A stretch of DNA of 64,000 nucleotides from Prevotella sp. HUN102 (GTDB lineage: Bacteria; Bacteroidota; Bacteroidia; Bacteroidales; Bacteroidaceae): assembly GCF_000688375.1 (NCBI RefSeq), contig NZ_JIAF01000004.1, forward strand, positions 558,001 to 622,000, read 5' to 3'. Of this stretch, positions 36,884 through 45,570 are shown one piece after another (within the stretch, counting starts at the first letter, position 1; every line of letters begins with the position of its first letter). Both the position numbers and the translations under genes were made by a program. Under the pieces are notes generated by a model. That model made no database searches. It saw only the letters and a program-made list of their open reading frames with translations, and was not told the origin of the DNA.

Positions 36884-38782
36884 ATGGAAGAACAACTAGA
36901 AGTGAAAGAACTCGAGCACGTTGTTGTACTCTTCTCCGGCGACTCTGGAGACGGTATGCAGCTGGCGGGTAATATTTTTTCTAATGTTTCGGCAACCGTT
37001 GGTAACGGTATTTCCACGTTCCCTGACTATCCGGCAGACATCCGTGCCCCGCAAGGTTCGCTCACTGGTGTCAGTGGTTTCCGTGTTCACATCGGCGCGG
37101 GCAAGGTTTATACGCCCGGCGATAAGTGCGACGTGCTGGTTGCAATGAATGCAGCAGCATTGAAGACGCAGTACAAGAATGCCAAACCACAGGCAACAAT
37201 CATCATCGACACCGATGCCTTCACATCGCGCGACCTGAAAAAGGCGGAATTTTCTACCGATGACTATCTCGGAGAAATGGGTATTGACCCGGACCGCGTG
37301 GTAGCTTGCCCGCTCACGAAGATGGTAAAGGACTGTCTTGCCGACTCTGGTATGGACAACAAGGCGATGCTGAAGTGCAGAAATATGTTCGCACTCGGAC
37401 TGGTTTGCTGGTTGTTCAATCGCGACCTTGAGTTAGTGTTTAACTTCCTGAGAGAGAAATTCGCAAAGAAACCGGCCGTAGCTGAAGCCAACATCAAGGT
37501 GGTTCAGGCCGGATATGACTACGGACACAACATCCACGCATCGGTTCCGAATACTTATCGTATTGAAACCAAGACGAAAGATCCGGGTCGTTATATGGAC
37601 ATTACGGGTAACAAGGCCACAGCCTACGGTCTTATTGCCGCCGCTGAGAAGGCTGGTTTGAAGCTCTTCCTCGGTTCCTATCCTATCACTCCTGCAACGG
37701 ACATCCTGCACGAACTGGCTAAGCACAAGTCATTGGGCGTTATCACAGTTCAGTGCGAAGACGAAATTTCGGCTGCTGCATCTTCTATCGGTGCTGCCTT
37801 TGCAGGTGCGCTGGCTGCAACCTCAACATCAGGTCCCGGTATCTGTCTGAAGAGCGAAGCCCTCAACCTCGCCGTTATCGACGAATTGCCGTTGGTGGTA
37901 ATCGACGTGCAGCGCGGTGGCCCTTCAACCGGTCTTCCAACGAAGTCCGAACAGACCGACCTTTTGCAGGTTCTTTACGGCAGAAACGGCGAAAGTCCTA
38001 TGCCGGTGATTGCAGCTACCAGTCCGACAGACTGTTTCGACGCAGCTTTCAAGGCTTGTAAGATGGCACTCGAGCACATGACACCGGTGGTTCTGCTTAC
38101 CGATGCGTTCATTGCAAACGGTTCTGCTGCGTGGAAGCTGCCGGATATGGCTGATCTCCCTGAGATTCGCCCACATTATGCCACCGAAGCACAGCGTTAC
38201 ACCTATACTCCGTACAAGCGCGACGATTTCAGCAACGTGCGCTACTGGGCTATTCCCGGCCAGAAGGGATACGAACACATTCTCGGTGGATTGGAAAAGG
38301 ACGGCAAGACGGGTGCAATCTCAACCGATGCGGAGAACCACCACAAGATGGATATGCTCCGCTTTGAGAAGGTTGCACGCATTCCGGTGCCAGACCTGAA
38401 GGTGGAAGGCGACGCTGACGATGCAGAATTGCTCATCGTTGGTTTCGGAAGTACCTACGGCCATCTCTATTCAGCGATGCAGGAACTCCGCAGCAAGGGA
38501 CACAGAGTGGCATTGGCACAGTTCAAGTATGTGAACCCGCTGCCAAGAAACACACCGGAAGTGCTCAATAAATACAAGAAGGTAGTTGTTGCTGAACAGA
38601 ATCTCGGTCAGTTGGCAGCCTTGCTCCGTATTCGTATCAACAACTTTACTCCGTTCCAGTACAATCAAGTGAAGGGTCAGCCTTTCGTAGTACAGGAACT
38701 CGTGAGAGGTTTCGAAAGACTCATCTCTCTTCCAATACCAAAGGACGAGGGCGGTACTTTCTATTCAAGAATCTTACAATAA
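36884..38782 (+). CDS. korA: 2-oxoacid:ferredoxin oxidoreductase, alpha subunit (gamma-alpha fusion)
   Basis: With KorB this cytoplasmic enzyme oxidatively decarboxylates a 2-oxoacid, probably 2-oxoglutarate, to the acyl-CoA and reduces ferredoxin; it can also run in the CO2-fixing direction. Residues 1-190 are the gamma domain (VVLFSGDSGDGMQLAG). The alpha domain follows from about 235 (GSYPITPATDILHELA, QCEDEISAA, GPSTGLPTKSEQTDL). The length of 632 fits the two-domain fusion. korB begins 16 bp after its stop. Substrate choice between 2-oxoglutarate and other oxoacids is not certain. Confidence 0.92.
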   Translation: MEEQLEVKELEHVVVLFSGDSGDGMQLAGNIFSNVSATVGNGISTFPDYPADIRAPQGSLTGVSGFRVHIGAGKVYTPGDKCDVLVAMNAAALKTQYKNAKPQATIIIDTDAFTSRDLKKAEFSTDDYLGEMGIDPDRVVACPLTKMVKDCLADSGMDNKAMLKCRNMFALGLVCWLFNRDLELVFNFLREKFAKKPAVAEANIKVVQAGYDYGHNIHASVPNTYRIETKTKDPGRYMDITGNKATAYGLIAAAEKAGLKLFLGSYPITPATDILHELAKHKSLGVITVQCEDEISAAASSIGAAFAGALAATSTSGPGICLKSEALNLAVIDELPLVVIDVQRGGPSTGLPTKSEQTDLLQVLYGRNGESPMPVIAATSPTDCFDAAFKACKMALEHMTPVVLLTDAFIANGSAAWKLPDMADLPEIRPHYATEAQRYTYTPYKRDDFSNVRYWAIPGQKGYEHILGGLEKDGKTGAISTDAENHHKMDMLRFEKVARIPVPDLKVEGDADDAELLIVGFGSTYGHLYSAMQELRSKGHRVALAQFKYVNPLPRNTPEVLNKYKKVVVAEQNLGQLAALLRIRINNFTPFQYNQVKGQPFVVQELVRGFERLISLPIPKDEGGTFYSRILQ

Positions 38783-38798
38783 TAAAAGGAATAAAGAA

Positions 38799-39806
38799 AT
38801 GAGCGAATATACAGCACAAGATTATAAAAAGGGACAGCCAAGATGGTGTCCCGGTTGTGGAGACCACTTCTATTTGGCAAGTTTCCACAAGGCAATGGCT
38901 GAGATTGGCGTTGCACCACACGAGACAGCAGTTATCTCAGGTATCGGTTGTTCGAGCCGTTTGCCCTATTATGTGAATACTTACGCTATGCAGACCATTC
39001 ACGGCCGTGCAGCAGCGATAGCAACGGGTGTCAAGGTTGTGAATCCTGACCTGACGGTATGGCAGATTTCCGGCGACGGCGACGGACTTGCAATCGGTGG
39101 TAATCACTTCATCCACGCGATGCGCCGCAACATCAACATCAATATTATCCTTCTGAACAACCGTATTTACGGTCTGACCAAGGGACAATATTCTCCTACC
39201 AGCCCACGTGGCTTCGTATCGAAGTCCACTCCGTTCGGCAGCGTTGAAGACCCATTCCGTCCGGCTGAACTCTGCTTTGGCGCACGCGGCAAGTTCTTCG
39301 CACGCAGCGTTGCAACGGATTCGCCTGCCACCATCGAGATATTGAAGGCTGCACACGCACACAAGGGTGCTGCCGTTTGCGAGATTTTGCAGAATTGCGT
39401 CATCTTCAACGAGGGTTGCCACGATGCCGTTTATTCTACTCCCGGACGCAAGCAGAACGCTATCTACGTGAAGCACGGCCAACCATTGGTGTTCGGCGAA
39501 AACAACGAATTCGGACTGATGCAGGAAGGTTTCGGACTGAAGGTGGTAAAGATTGGCGAAAACGGAGTGAAGCTCGAGGACATTCTCGTTCACGATGCAC
39601 ACTGCGCTGACGACACTTTGCAACTGAAGCTCGCAATGATGAACAACGAAGACGGTTTCCCAATCGCACTCGGAGTTATCCGCGACGTTGAAGCACCTAC
39701 TTATGACGAGGCTGTCAATGCACAGATTGAAGAAGTGAAGGCAAAGAAGCCTTATCACAACTTTATGGAACTGTTGGAGACAAACGACATCTGGGAAGTA
39801 AAATAA
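38799..39806 (+). CDS. korB: 2-oxoacid:ferredoxin oxidoreductase, beta subunit
   Basis: This thiamine-diphosphate subunit has WCPGCGDH (16-23) and the cofactor motif GDGDGLAIGGNHFIHAMRRN near residues 92-111 with the following NNRIYGLTKGQ. The 335-residue length is normal. It partners the preceding korA product and needs no ferredoxin domain of its own in this arrangement. The pair supplies CoA thioesters and reduced ferredoxin in an anaerobic metabolism. Confidence 0.93.
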   Translation: MSEYTAQDYKKGQPRWCPGCGDHFYLASFHKAMAEIGVAPHETAVISGIGCSSRLPYYVNTYAMQTIHGRAAAIATGVKVVNPDLTVWQISGDGDGLAIGGNHFIHAMRRNININIILLNNRIYGLTKGQYSPTSPRGFVSKSTPFGSVEDPFRPAELCFGARGKFFARSVATDSPATIEILKAAHAHKGAAVCEILQNCVIFNEGCHDAVYSTPGRKQNAIYVKHGQPLVFGENNEFGLMQEGFGLKVVKIGENGVKLEDILVHDAHCADDTLQLKLAMMNNEDGFPIALGVIRDVEAPTYDEAVNAQIEEVKAKKPYHNFMELLETNDIWEVK

Positions 39807-39872
39807 AGCAAAGGCAGACGAGAGCTGCCACAAGGATAGATAAGCGTTTTATATCATAACAATTAAGTAAGT

Positions 39873-39908
39873 CCAGCTGTCGGGGAATTATCTTTCCCTG
39901 ATAGCCGG
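39873..39908 (+). terminator. Rho-independent terminator of korAB
   Basis: CCAGCTGTCGGGGAA (39873-39887) pairs with TTCCCTGATAGCCGG (39894-39908) using a few G-U pairs, followed by ATTTTCATTT. Confidence 0.75.
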
Positions 39909-39993
39909 ATTTTCATTTATCAGGTTCGGAACACAGCTTTCGTGCGTTGCCACCTTTGCTCTGTTTCGATATCTTTACACAGGATTATCCTAT

Positions 39994-40394
39994 TGGTTTT
40001 GTAAAATTAAATTACCAAAAAACGCACATTTTTTTTCTTCAATTTAGAGATTGCAGCCACATAAATGGATGATTGAAAGGCAATTTTCAGAGTATTGAAA
40101 TCTAATCGTGCGAAGAACGGAATGCAAGTGTGCGAAGATTGCAATGCGTTCTTCGCAAGAATGGATTGCAGATGTACGAAGATTGAAAGGAGAAAACGGC
40201 TTGTTTTTCGCTTATTTTTGGGTTGTTTTGCGAAGAATATAGCTTGCTTTGCAGTGGGCTGATTGATGTTTTATCAATAATATACTGATAATCAACTTAT
40301 TATAAGTATGCTCATAATTCGCATATTTGAAAATAAAAAACCCTTTGCTCAGAATAAACGAATTATGAAGAGGGTTTTGTCAAGATTATTCTGA
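39994..40394 (+). repeat. 22-nt-phased dispersed element, copy E (forward)
   Basis: Motifs start at 40110, 40132, 40154 (inverted) and 40176, exactly 22 nt apart. The final GCGAAGAAT is at 40230, 54 nt after the fourth, as in copy A. The core hairpin is at 40132-40156. Flanks: TTTTGTAAAATTAAATTACC on the left, CGCATATTTGAAAA and GGGTTTTGTCAAG on the right. It lies between the convergent ends of korB and an FKBP gene. Confidence 0.85.
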
Positions 40395-40418
40395 AACGGG
40401 AATGGGCTGAAAACAAAA

Positions 40419-40456
40419 ATTCGATGAACCGATTTAAAGTTATCAGTTCATCGAAT
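40419..40456 (-). terminator. Rho-independent terminator of the first FKBP gene
   Basis: ATTCGATGAAC (40419-40429) pairs perfectly with GTTCATCGAAT (40446-40456). On the minus strand TTTTTGTTTT follows the stem. Confidence 0.88.
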
Positions 40457-40477
40457 CTCAGTTAAGCATCGTCCGCC

Positions 40478-41476
40478 TTACTTCTTTCTTGCACGCACGG
40501 GAGTCTTCTTGCCCTTTGCGCCGACAGGCTTTGCTGCTGCCTTTGGCTCTGGAACCTCCACCGGTTTTGCAGCGTGCTTCACACCTTGCAGCTCCAAGGT
40601 AAAGATAAGTGCCGAATAAGGAGCGATGTCGTTGCCTGCACCGCGTTCGCCGTAGGCGAGTTCCTGTGGAATGTAAATCTCCCATTTAGAGCCAACGGGC
40701 ATCATTGTGAGGGCTTCTGTCCATCCCTTGATAAGACGTCCAACGCCGAACGTATCGTTTGGAGTGCCGTGTCGAGATGTTGCATCGAACACTTTGCCGT
40801 CAAGCGTGCGACCTTCGTAAACCACCGTTACTTCGTCGTCCTTAGATGGTATTTCACCTGTTCCCTTTACAAGCACCTTGTATTGCAATCCACTGGGCAG
40901 CGTGATTACACCCGGCTTAGTCTTGTTCTCTGCCATAAACTTCTCGCCAGCCTCTCTGTTGGCCTTGTCCTTGGCATTCTTCATCTCCATCTCCTTTGTC
41001 TGAACGTATTGGTCAGCGTCGCTACTGTTAAATACGGTAGTGTCCTTCGCCAATGAAGCCATAAAACCGATGTAGAACATATCCGTATTGATGCTGCCTT
41101 CGCCGCCCATCTGTTTTATCAAGCCCGGAAGCATACTCTTGTCCACCTGCGAAGCAACCTGAATACCTACTGCATAGGCAGAGTAAACGCTGTCCTTACG
41201 GTTGGCAATGCCTTCCTTCAAGCCACGGAGGAAGTCCGGCATCTGCGCATCTGAAATGCCAAGCTGGCTCTTCAGATAGCCATCCAGACCACGTGTCATA
41301 GTCATTCCGGCAGCATAGCTGAGCGAATCATTCATACTTGTCGGTGTGATTGTCTGCACAACAGTTTCCACCTTTGCGTCTTTTTTCTTCTTATCTTTCT
41401 TCTTGTCCTTCGCACTGATCGTGTTAAACCCTGCACTTGCCAGAAGAATGAGTGCCAAAAGATATATCTTCTTCAT
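40478..41476 (-). CDS. Exported FKBP-type peptidyl-prolyl isomerase (Mip-like), basic tail
   Basis: This 332-residue isomerase has a signal peptide (about 1-22), a Lys-rich linker (KDKKKDKKKKDAK), a helical Mip-type dimerisation region (50-190) and a C-terminal FKBP domain (about 200-300; YEGRTLDGKVFDAT, MPVGSKWEIYIPQELAYGERGAG). The last 30 residues form a Pro/Ala/Lys-rich basic tail, ending VRARKK, not usual for the family. It speeds proline isomerisation during folding of exported proteins. It is one of three adjacent FKBP genes in the same direction. Confidence 0.9.
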   Translation of the reverse strand: MKKIYLLALILLASAGFNTISAKDKKKDKKKKDAKVETVVQTITPTSMNDSLSYAAGMTMTRGLDGYLKSQLGISDAQMPDFLRGLKEGIANRKDSVYSAYAVGIQVASQVDKSMLPGLIKQMGGEGSINTDMFYIGFMASLAKDTTVFNSSDADQYVQTKEMEMKNAKDKANREAGEKFMAENKTKPGVITLPSGLQYKVLVKGTGEIPSKDDEVTVVYEGRTLDGKVFDATSRHGTPNDTFGVGRLIKGWTEALTMMPVGSKWEIYIPQELAYGERGAGNDIAPYSALIFTLELQGVKHAAKPVEVPEPKAAAKPVGAKGKKTPVRARKK

Positions 41477-41514
41477 ACCTTTATAAATGTTTTTTATGTA
41501 GTTTCTTATAACAA

Positions 41515-41547
41515 AACAAGGCCGGGGCCTATGGCTCCGACCCTGTT
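41515..41547 (-). terminator. Terminator of the second FKBP gene
   Basis: AACAAGGCCGGGGCC pairs with GGCTCCGACCCTGTT with G-U pairs. On the minus strand TTTTG follows the stem. It separates the second and first FKBP genes. Confidence 0.75.
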
Positions 41548-41570
41548 CTATGTGATTTCAGACTAAATTC

Positions 41571-42461
41571 TTACTGCATCTGTACCGGCATACCGCCCAT
41601 ACCCGGTGCACCCTTCGGCATATCTTCTATGCCAAGAACTTCGATTGTGAAGATAAGTGCAGAATAAGGATGGATAGTTGGGTTGCCTGCTTCGCCATAA
41701 GCCTGTGCGTATGGGATGTAAACTTCCCACTTTGAACCTACCGGCATACTGCGAAGAGCCTTAGAGAAGCCCGGAACCACGCCTGCTACTGGGAGAGACG
41801 CGCCTTCGCCCTTGTCGAATGTCTTGCCGTAAACGTCCTTACCCTCGTAGTTGATCTTTACAATCTTGGTAGAATCGGCTGTTGCGCCCTTGCCTGCCTT
41901 GATTTCCTTGTAGTAAACACCGTCGCCAAGAGGCTTAACACCCTTTTCCTTGGCAACCTTAGCCATATATTCCTCGCCCTTCTTCTTGTGGGCATCGACG
42001 TATTTCTTCTGAATCTGCTGCGTAAGTCTCATAGTAGCTTCACTTGCCTGTTCGGCAGTCATAATCTTATTGTTCTTTTTTGCGCTTGCAATGAAACCTG
42101 CCATAAAGTTATCTATCGAAAGCGTCTTGGTCGTATCGCCCACGAAAAGGCTCTTGGCCTGCTGCTTCATTCCCATACTCATCTGAGAACCGGCCATAAT
42201 ACCCATATAGTAGGCAGCCTTCTTCTTGTCGTCCATATTGTTTGCAGCCTCATTCATACCCTTGATGAAGTCATCGATGTAGGCTGTATCAACATTGTTC
42301 TGCTTGAGACCTTCGTTGATATTTGATCCCATCTGCACACCGAAAGCGTAGCTAAGTGTATCAACATCGGTCTTAAGGTCTTCCTTTGGAGTTGAATTTC
42401 CACAAGAAGTGAATCCAACTGCTGTGATAGCCATAGCGGCTAAGATAGTAAGTTTTTTCAT
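41571..42461 (-). CDS. FKBP-type peptidyl-prolyl isomerase, lipoprotein
   Basis: This 296-residue protein has its lipobox Cys at 20 (GFTSCGNS), a Mip-like helical N-terminal region (about 30-175) and an FKBP domain (about 180-275; MPVGSKWEVYIPYAQAYGEAGNPTI). It ends in a Gly/Met/Pro-rich tail (GAPGMGGMPVQMQ). Anchoring to a membrane on the periplasmic side separates its role from the soluble neighbours. It is the middle of three FKBP genes, each followed by its own hairpin. Confidence 0.9.
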   Translation of the reverse strand: MKKLTILAAMAITAVGFTSCGNSTPKEDLKTDVDTLSYAFGVQMGSNINEGLKQNNVDTAYIDDFIKGMNEAANNMDDKKKAAYYMGIMAGSQMSMGMKQQAKSLFVGDTTKTLSIDNFMAGFIASAKKNNKIMTAEQASEATMRLTQQIQKKYVDAHKKKGEEYMAKVAKEKGVKPLGDGVYYKEIKAGKGATADSTKIVKINYEGKDVYGKTFDKGEGASLPVAGVVPGFSKALRSMPVGSKWEVYIPYAQAYGEAGNPTIHPYSALIFTIEVLGIEDMPKGAPGMGGMPVQMQ

Positions 42462-42497
42462 TTTGCTATAAAATCTTTAATTATTCTTATTACTGAC

Positions 42498-42528
42498 AAG
42501 GTGCATTCCTAATACCAAAGCACCTTGC
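42498..42528 (-). terminator. Hairpin after the third FKBP gene
   Basis: CAAGGTGC (42498-42505) pairs perfectly with GCACCTTG (42521-42528). No long T run follows on the minus strand, so termination may be partial. Confidence 0.6.
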
Positions 42529-42538
42529 TGTTTCTTTT

Positions 42539-43144
42539 TTAGAGTACTTCGATAAGTTCAACGATGAACACCAATGCTGCGAACGGAGGGATGGAAGCAC
42601 CTGCACCACGCTCGCCGTAGGCAAGATTGTAAGGTATGAAGAAGCGATACTTGGCACCTTCGCCCATCAACTGCACACCTTCCGTCCAACCTGCGATTAC
42701 CTGATTCAGTCCGAATACAGCAGGTTCGCCGCGATCGTAGGAACTGTCGAACTTGGTTCCATCAATGAGTGTGCCTTCATAGTGGCACTTTACCTTATCC
42801 GTTGCGCCCGGTTTCTTGCCGTTTCCTTCCGAAATGACTTCATACTGAAGACCAGATGGCAATACCGTAACTCCATCCTTCTTAGCATTCTCTGCAAGGA
42901 AGTCCTCACCGATTGCCTTTGCCGCTTTTCCGGCTTCGGCCGCTGCTGCCTGTTGCTTCTTTTCCTGCTCAGCAAAGAAGTTTGTAACAAGAGTCTGCGC
43001 CTCTTCGTTGCTTACTTTCAGGTCGTTGCCTGCAATTACGTCCTTGATAGCCTGTGCGAAGTCGTCGATATTCAATTCACTTGCACCCATTCCAGAGAGC
43101 TGTGTACCAATACCGATACCCAGTGCATAGCTTAGTTTATCCAT
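42539..43144 (-). CDS. Cytoplasmic FKBP-type peptidyl-prolyl isomerase (FklB-like)
   Basis: This 201-residue isomerase lacks a signal peptide and starts MDKLSYALGIGIG. The helical dimerisation region (1-95) is followed by an FKBP domain (105-201; YEGTLIDGTKFDSSYDRG, GEGAKYRFFIPYNLAYGERGAG). By homology with FklB it acts on cytoplasmic proteins. It is the first of three FKBP genes. A TATCTTTG box at 43177-43184 lies upstream on the minus strand but without a clear -33. Confidence 0.9.
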   Translation of the reverse strand: MDKLSYALGIGIGTQLSGMGASELNIDDFAQAIKDVIAGNDLKVSNEEAQTLVTNFFAEQEKKQQAAAAEAGKAAKAIGEDFLAENAKKDGVTVLPSGLQYEVISEGNGKKPGATDKVKCHYEGTLIDGTKFDSSYDRGEPAVFGLNQVIAGWTEGVQLMGEGAKYRFFIPYNLAYGERGAGASIPPFAALVFIVELIEVL

Positions 43145-43378
43145 TTATTTTCTGTTATTTATGATAATTTAATGTGCAAAGATACTATTTTTAGAATACA
43201 GTATAGCACTTTATCTAATTAAAATAACTAAATTTGTGGACTTTAAGGGATTATAAGCAAACGAGTGAACCAGTAAAGGGGCGAAGAACAAGGCTGCAAT
43301 GCCTTGCATTTAGCGTGAAATCTGCCTGTAATAAGTTCCTATCACTTTATCCCCTTGTCTATATAAAAGCATAAAACA

Positions 43379-44071
43379 ATGAAGAAAATCGTATTCTTGA
43401 CTGGTGCCGGGATGTCGGTGGAAAGTGGATTCAAGACTTTTCGTGGGAGCGACGGATTGTGGGAAGACTATCCTGTGGAGCAGGTTGCCACTCACGAGGC
43501 TCTGAATGCCGACCCGGAATTAGTGATAAACTTCTACAACCGTCTGCGAAAGAAACTGTTTGCCGCGCAGCCGAACGAAGGACACAGGCTGATCAAGGAT
43601 TTGGAGAAGGACTACGAGGTAACAATCGTTACGCAAAACGTGGACGACCTGCACGAACGTGCCGGTTCACGCAACGTAATCCATCTGCACGGAGAACTGA
43701 AGAAAGTGTGTTCGAGCGACGACCCTTACAATGCTGAGTTCATTCAGGAGCTTGACGAGGCGCATTGCGAGGTAGTTCCATTCACGAAAGCAAAGGATGG
43801 CAGCATCCTCCGTCCGTTCATTGTCTTCTTCGGCGAGGCCGTTCCGATGATAGAAGCCGGTGCAAGAGCCGTGGAAGAAGCTGATATATTCGTCATCGTG
43901 GGCACATCGCTCAACGTTTATCCCGCGGCAGGACTGCTGAGATATGTCCGTCCCAACGTGCCAATCTATCTAATCGACCCCAACGAAGTGGCACAGGGCA
44001 AGCGAAAGGACATCAACGTGATAAGGAAAGGCGCAAGCGAGGGGCTGAAAGAGCTGAAAGGCAAATTATAG
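43379..44071 (+). CDS. NAD-dependent protein deacylase (sirtuin)
   Basis: Sir2-family enzymes remove acyl groups from lysine using NAD in the cytoplasm. GAGMSVESGFKTFRG (9-23) and TQNVDDLHERAG (85-96) bind NAD, and His104 in HLHGE is the catalytic base. LRPFIVFFGE follows. The zinc-ribbon region has only Cys111 and Cys130 in place of four cysteines, so structural zinc is probably absent, as in some other bacterial sirtuins. The length is 230 residues. Upstream at 43259-43283 are a few octamer-like units. Confidence 0.9.
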   Translation: MKKIVFLTGAGMSVESGFKTFRGSDGLWEDYPVEQVATHEALNADPELVINFYNRLRKKLFAAQPNEGHRLIKDLEKDYEVTIVTQNVDDLHERAGSRNVIHLHGELKKVCSSDDPYNAEFIQELDEAHCEVVPFTKAKDGSILRPFIVFFGEAVPMIEAGARAVEEADIFVIVGTSLNVYPAAGLLRYVRPNVPIYLIDPNEVAQGKRKDINVIRKGASEGLKELKGKL

Positions 44072-44265
44072 AACGGCCACTTCCCGACTCTCCATAACGA
44101 AGAAAGGGAATTCAATCTCTCCACCGATGACTGTCCGCAAAAGCATAAAAACAGAGAATTGACAAAAGAATTATAATTTAAACTATCAAAGTTCCATTCC
44201 CCAACCCGGGCTTTCAGGAAAGCTCTGCTCCAATCGTAAGGAGTTGGCAATGGGTTTTTATTTTT

Positions 44266-44877
44266 ATGAAAAAACTATTATTATCTATGCTCTGTGCGCT
44301 GCTGGCAATTCCGGCATTGGCACAAAAGAATGTGTATAAGTTCAGCGTGAAAGACGGAAACGAGCAAACCGTGAAGCTGAAAGAGTATAAAGGCAAGGTG
44401 CTGCTGATTGTAAACACGGCAACAAAGTGCGGATTCACGCCACAATACGAGGAGTTGCAGAAGCTCTATGAGAGCTACAAGGACGAAGGACTCGTGATTC
44501 TCGACTTCCCCTGCAACCAATTCGGCGAACAGGCACCGGGTTCTTTCCGCGACATTCATTCTTTCTGTACGGGCAACTACGGAATTACCTTCCCACAGTT
44601 TGCAAAAATCGACGTGAACGGCAAGAACGAGGCTCCTCTCTACACTTACCTGAAAGCGCAGCAAGGCTTCAAGGGATTCGACAAGAACAACAAAATAGGT
44701 CAGTATCTCGACACTAAATTCCGCGAACAGAATCCCAATTACGACAAAGATCCAAGCATCAAATGGAACTTTACCAAGTTCCTGATTGACAGGGAAGGGC
44801 ACGTTATCGACCGTTTCGAGCCTACTGCCGATATAAAGGATGTGGAATCCGGCGTGCGCGCTGCACTAAAGATGTAG
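44266..44877 (+). CDS. Exported glutathione peroxidase-family thiol peroxidase
   Basis: This 203-residue enzyme has a signal peptide (1-20) and so acts in the periplasm. The catalytic Cys55 is in NTATKCGFTPQY. The Gln of PCNQFGEQ and the Trp/Asn of KWNFTKFL complete the active site. Most bacterial family members use thioredoxin-like donors rather than glutathione, and the Cys in FPCNQ (83) could resolve the sulfenic acid. It follows the sirtuin gene by 194 bp and ends at a strong hairpin. Confidence 0.9.
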   Translation: MKKLLLSMLCALLAIPALAQKNVYKFSVKDGNEQTVKLKEYKGKVLLIVNTATKCGFTPQYEELQKLYESYKDEGLVILDFPCNQFGEQAPGSFRDIHSFCTGNYGITFPQFAKIDVNGKNEAPLYTYLKAQQGFKGFDKNNKIGQYLDTKFREQNPNYDKDPSIKWNFTKFLIDREGHVIDRFEPTADIKDVESGVRAALKM

Positions 44878-44918
44878 AAATACTGCACGGATAAGATACC
44901 GAATCTTCCGAAACATTA

Positions 44919-44958
44919 TTTCAAACGCCTTTCATCAATTAATGAAAGGCGTTTGAAA
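44919..44958 (+). terminator. Terminator hairpin of the glutathione peroxidase gene
   Basis: TTTCAAACGCCTTTCAT pairs perfectly with ATGAAAGGCGTTTGAAA around a 6-nt loop. Element copy F begins immediately after, or shares its last bases. Confidence 0.88.
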
Positions 44959-45375
44959 TTTATTGACAAAAGCTCCATTTTTTAACATTTAAAATCAATC
45001 GGGCACGCTTCCGCCTTGAAATAAGCCCATTTTGAAGCCTTTTCATAATTTCCTGATTTACAAACGGTTATCCTATTCTATGCAATTTTGATAATAAAAA
45101 ATCGCTGTATCTCTTCGCAGAAAGAACAGAATATTACCGATAAAGACCTTTTTCCTCCTCCTATTCTTCGCAAACTTGCCGTGCATTCTTGCGAAGATTG
45201 CACGGCGTTCTTCGCAAGTTCGTTTTTCATTCTTCGCAAGATTAGAAAATACTCTTGCTATATTTGCAGAATAAACTGCAAAAAACAAGCCTCCAATCGT
45301 CCAAATATCGGCTCGTGAAAGCCAGATTGAAAATTTTCAGCATCGTTTTTTTAGTAAACAGATTTTACAAAAACA
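44955..45375 (-). repeat. 22-nt-phased dispersed element, copy F (reverse)
   Basis: Motif starts in plus-strand coordinates are 45116 (isolated), then 45169, 45191, 45213 and 45235, with 53 nt after the isolated one and exactly 22 nt between the others. The core hairpin GCGAAGA-N11-TCTTCGC is at 45191-45215. The edge sequence TTGACAAAAGCTCC then TTTTTTAACATTTAAAA is the reverse of the right end of copies A and B. It lies between convergent genes. Confidence 0.87.
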
Positions 45376-45510
45376 GACTTTGATTACACCAGTTCAGGAT
45401 TAGATAAACCAAAAAACTCTCACAGAGAACACGGATTAACAGATTAATGCTTACTCTTCCGAACACAGAGAAGGCAGAGCCTGACCCATTTCCCCATTAT
45501 GCAGAAACGA

Positions 45511-45549
45511 AAACAGGGCGAAGATAACTGATTTATCTTCACCCTGTTT
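45511..45549 (-). terminator. Bidirectional terminator of rnc
   Basis: AAACAGGGCGAAGATAA pairs with TTATCTTCACCCTGTTT with one mismatch. On the minus strand TTTTCGTTTC follows, and on the plus strand TTTTGTTGTTT follows. Confidence 0.87.
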
Positions 45550-45570
45550 TTGTTGTTTCATCCGAGAAAT

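Noticed and set aside
38937..39833. Minus-strand open frame of 298 codons
   Set aside because: It is antisense to korB, which has intact cofactor motifs.
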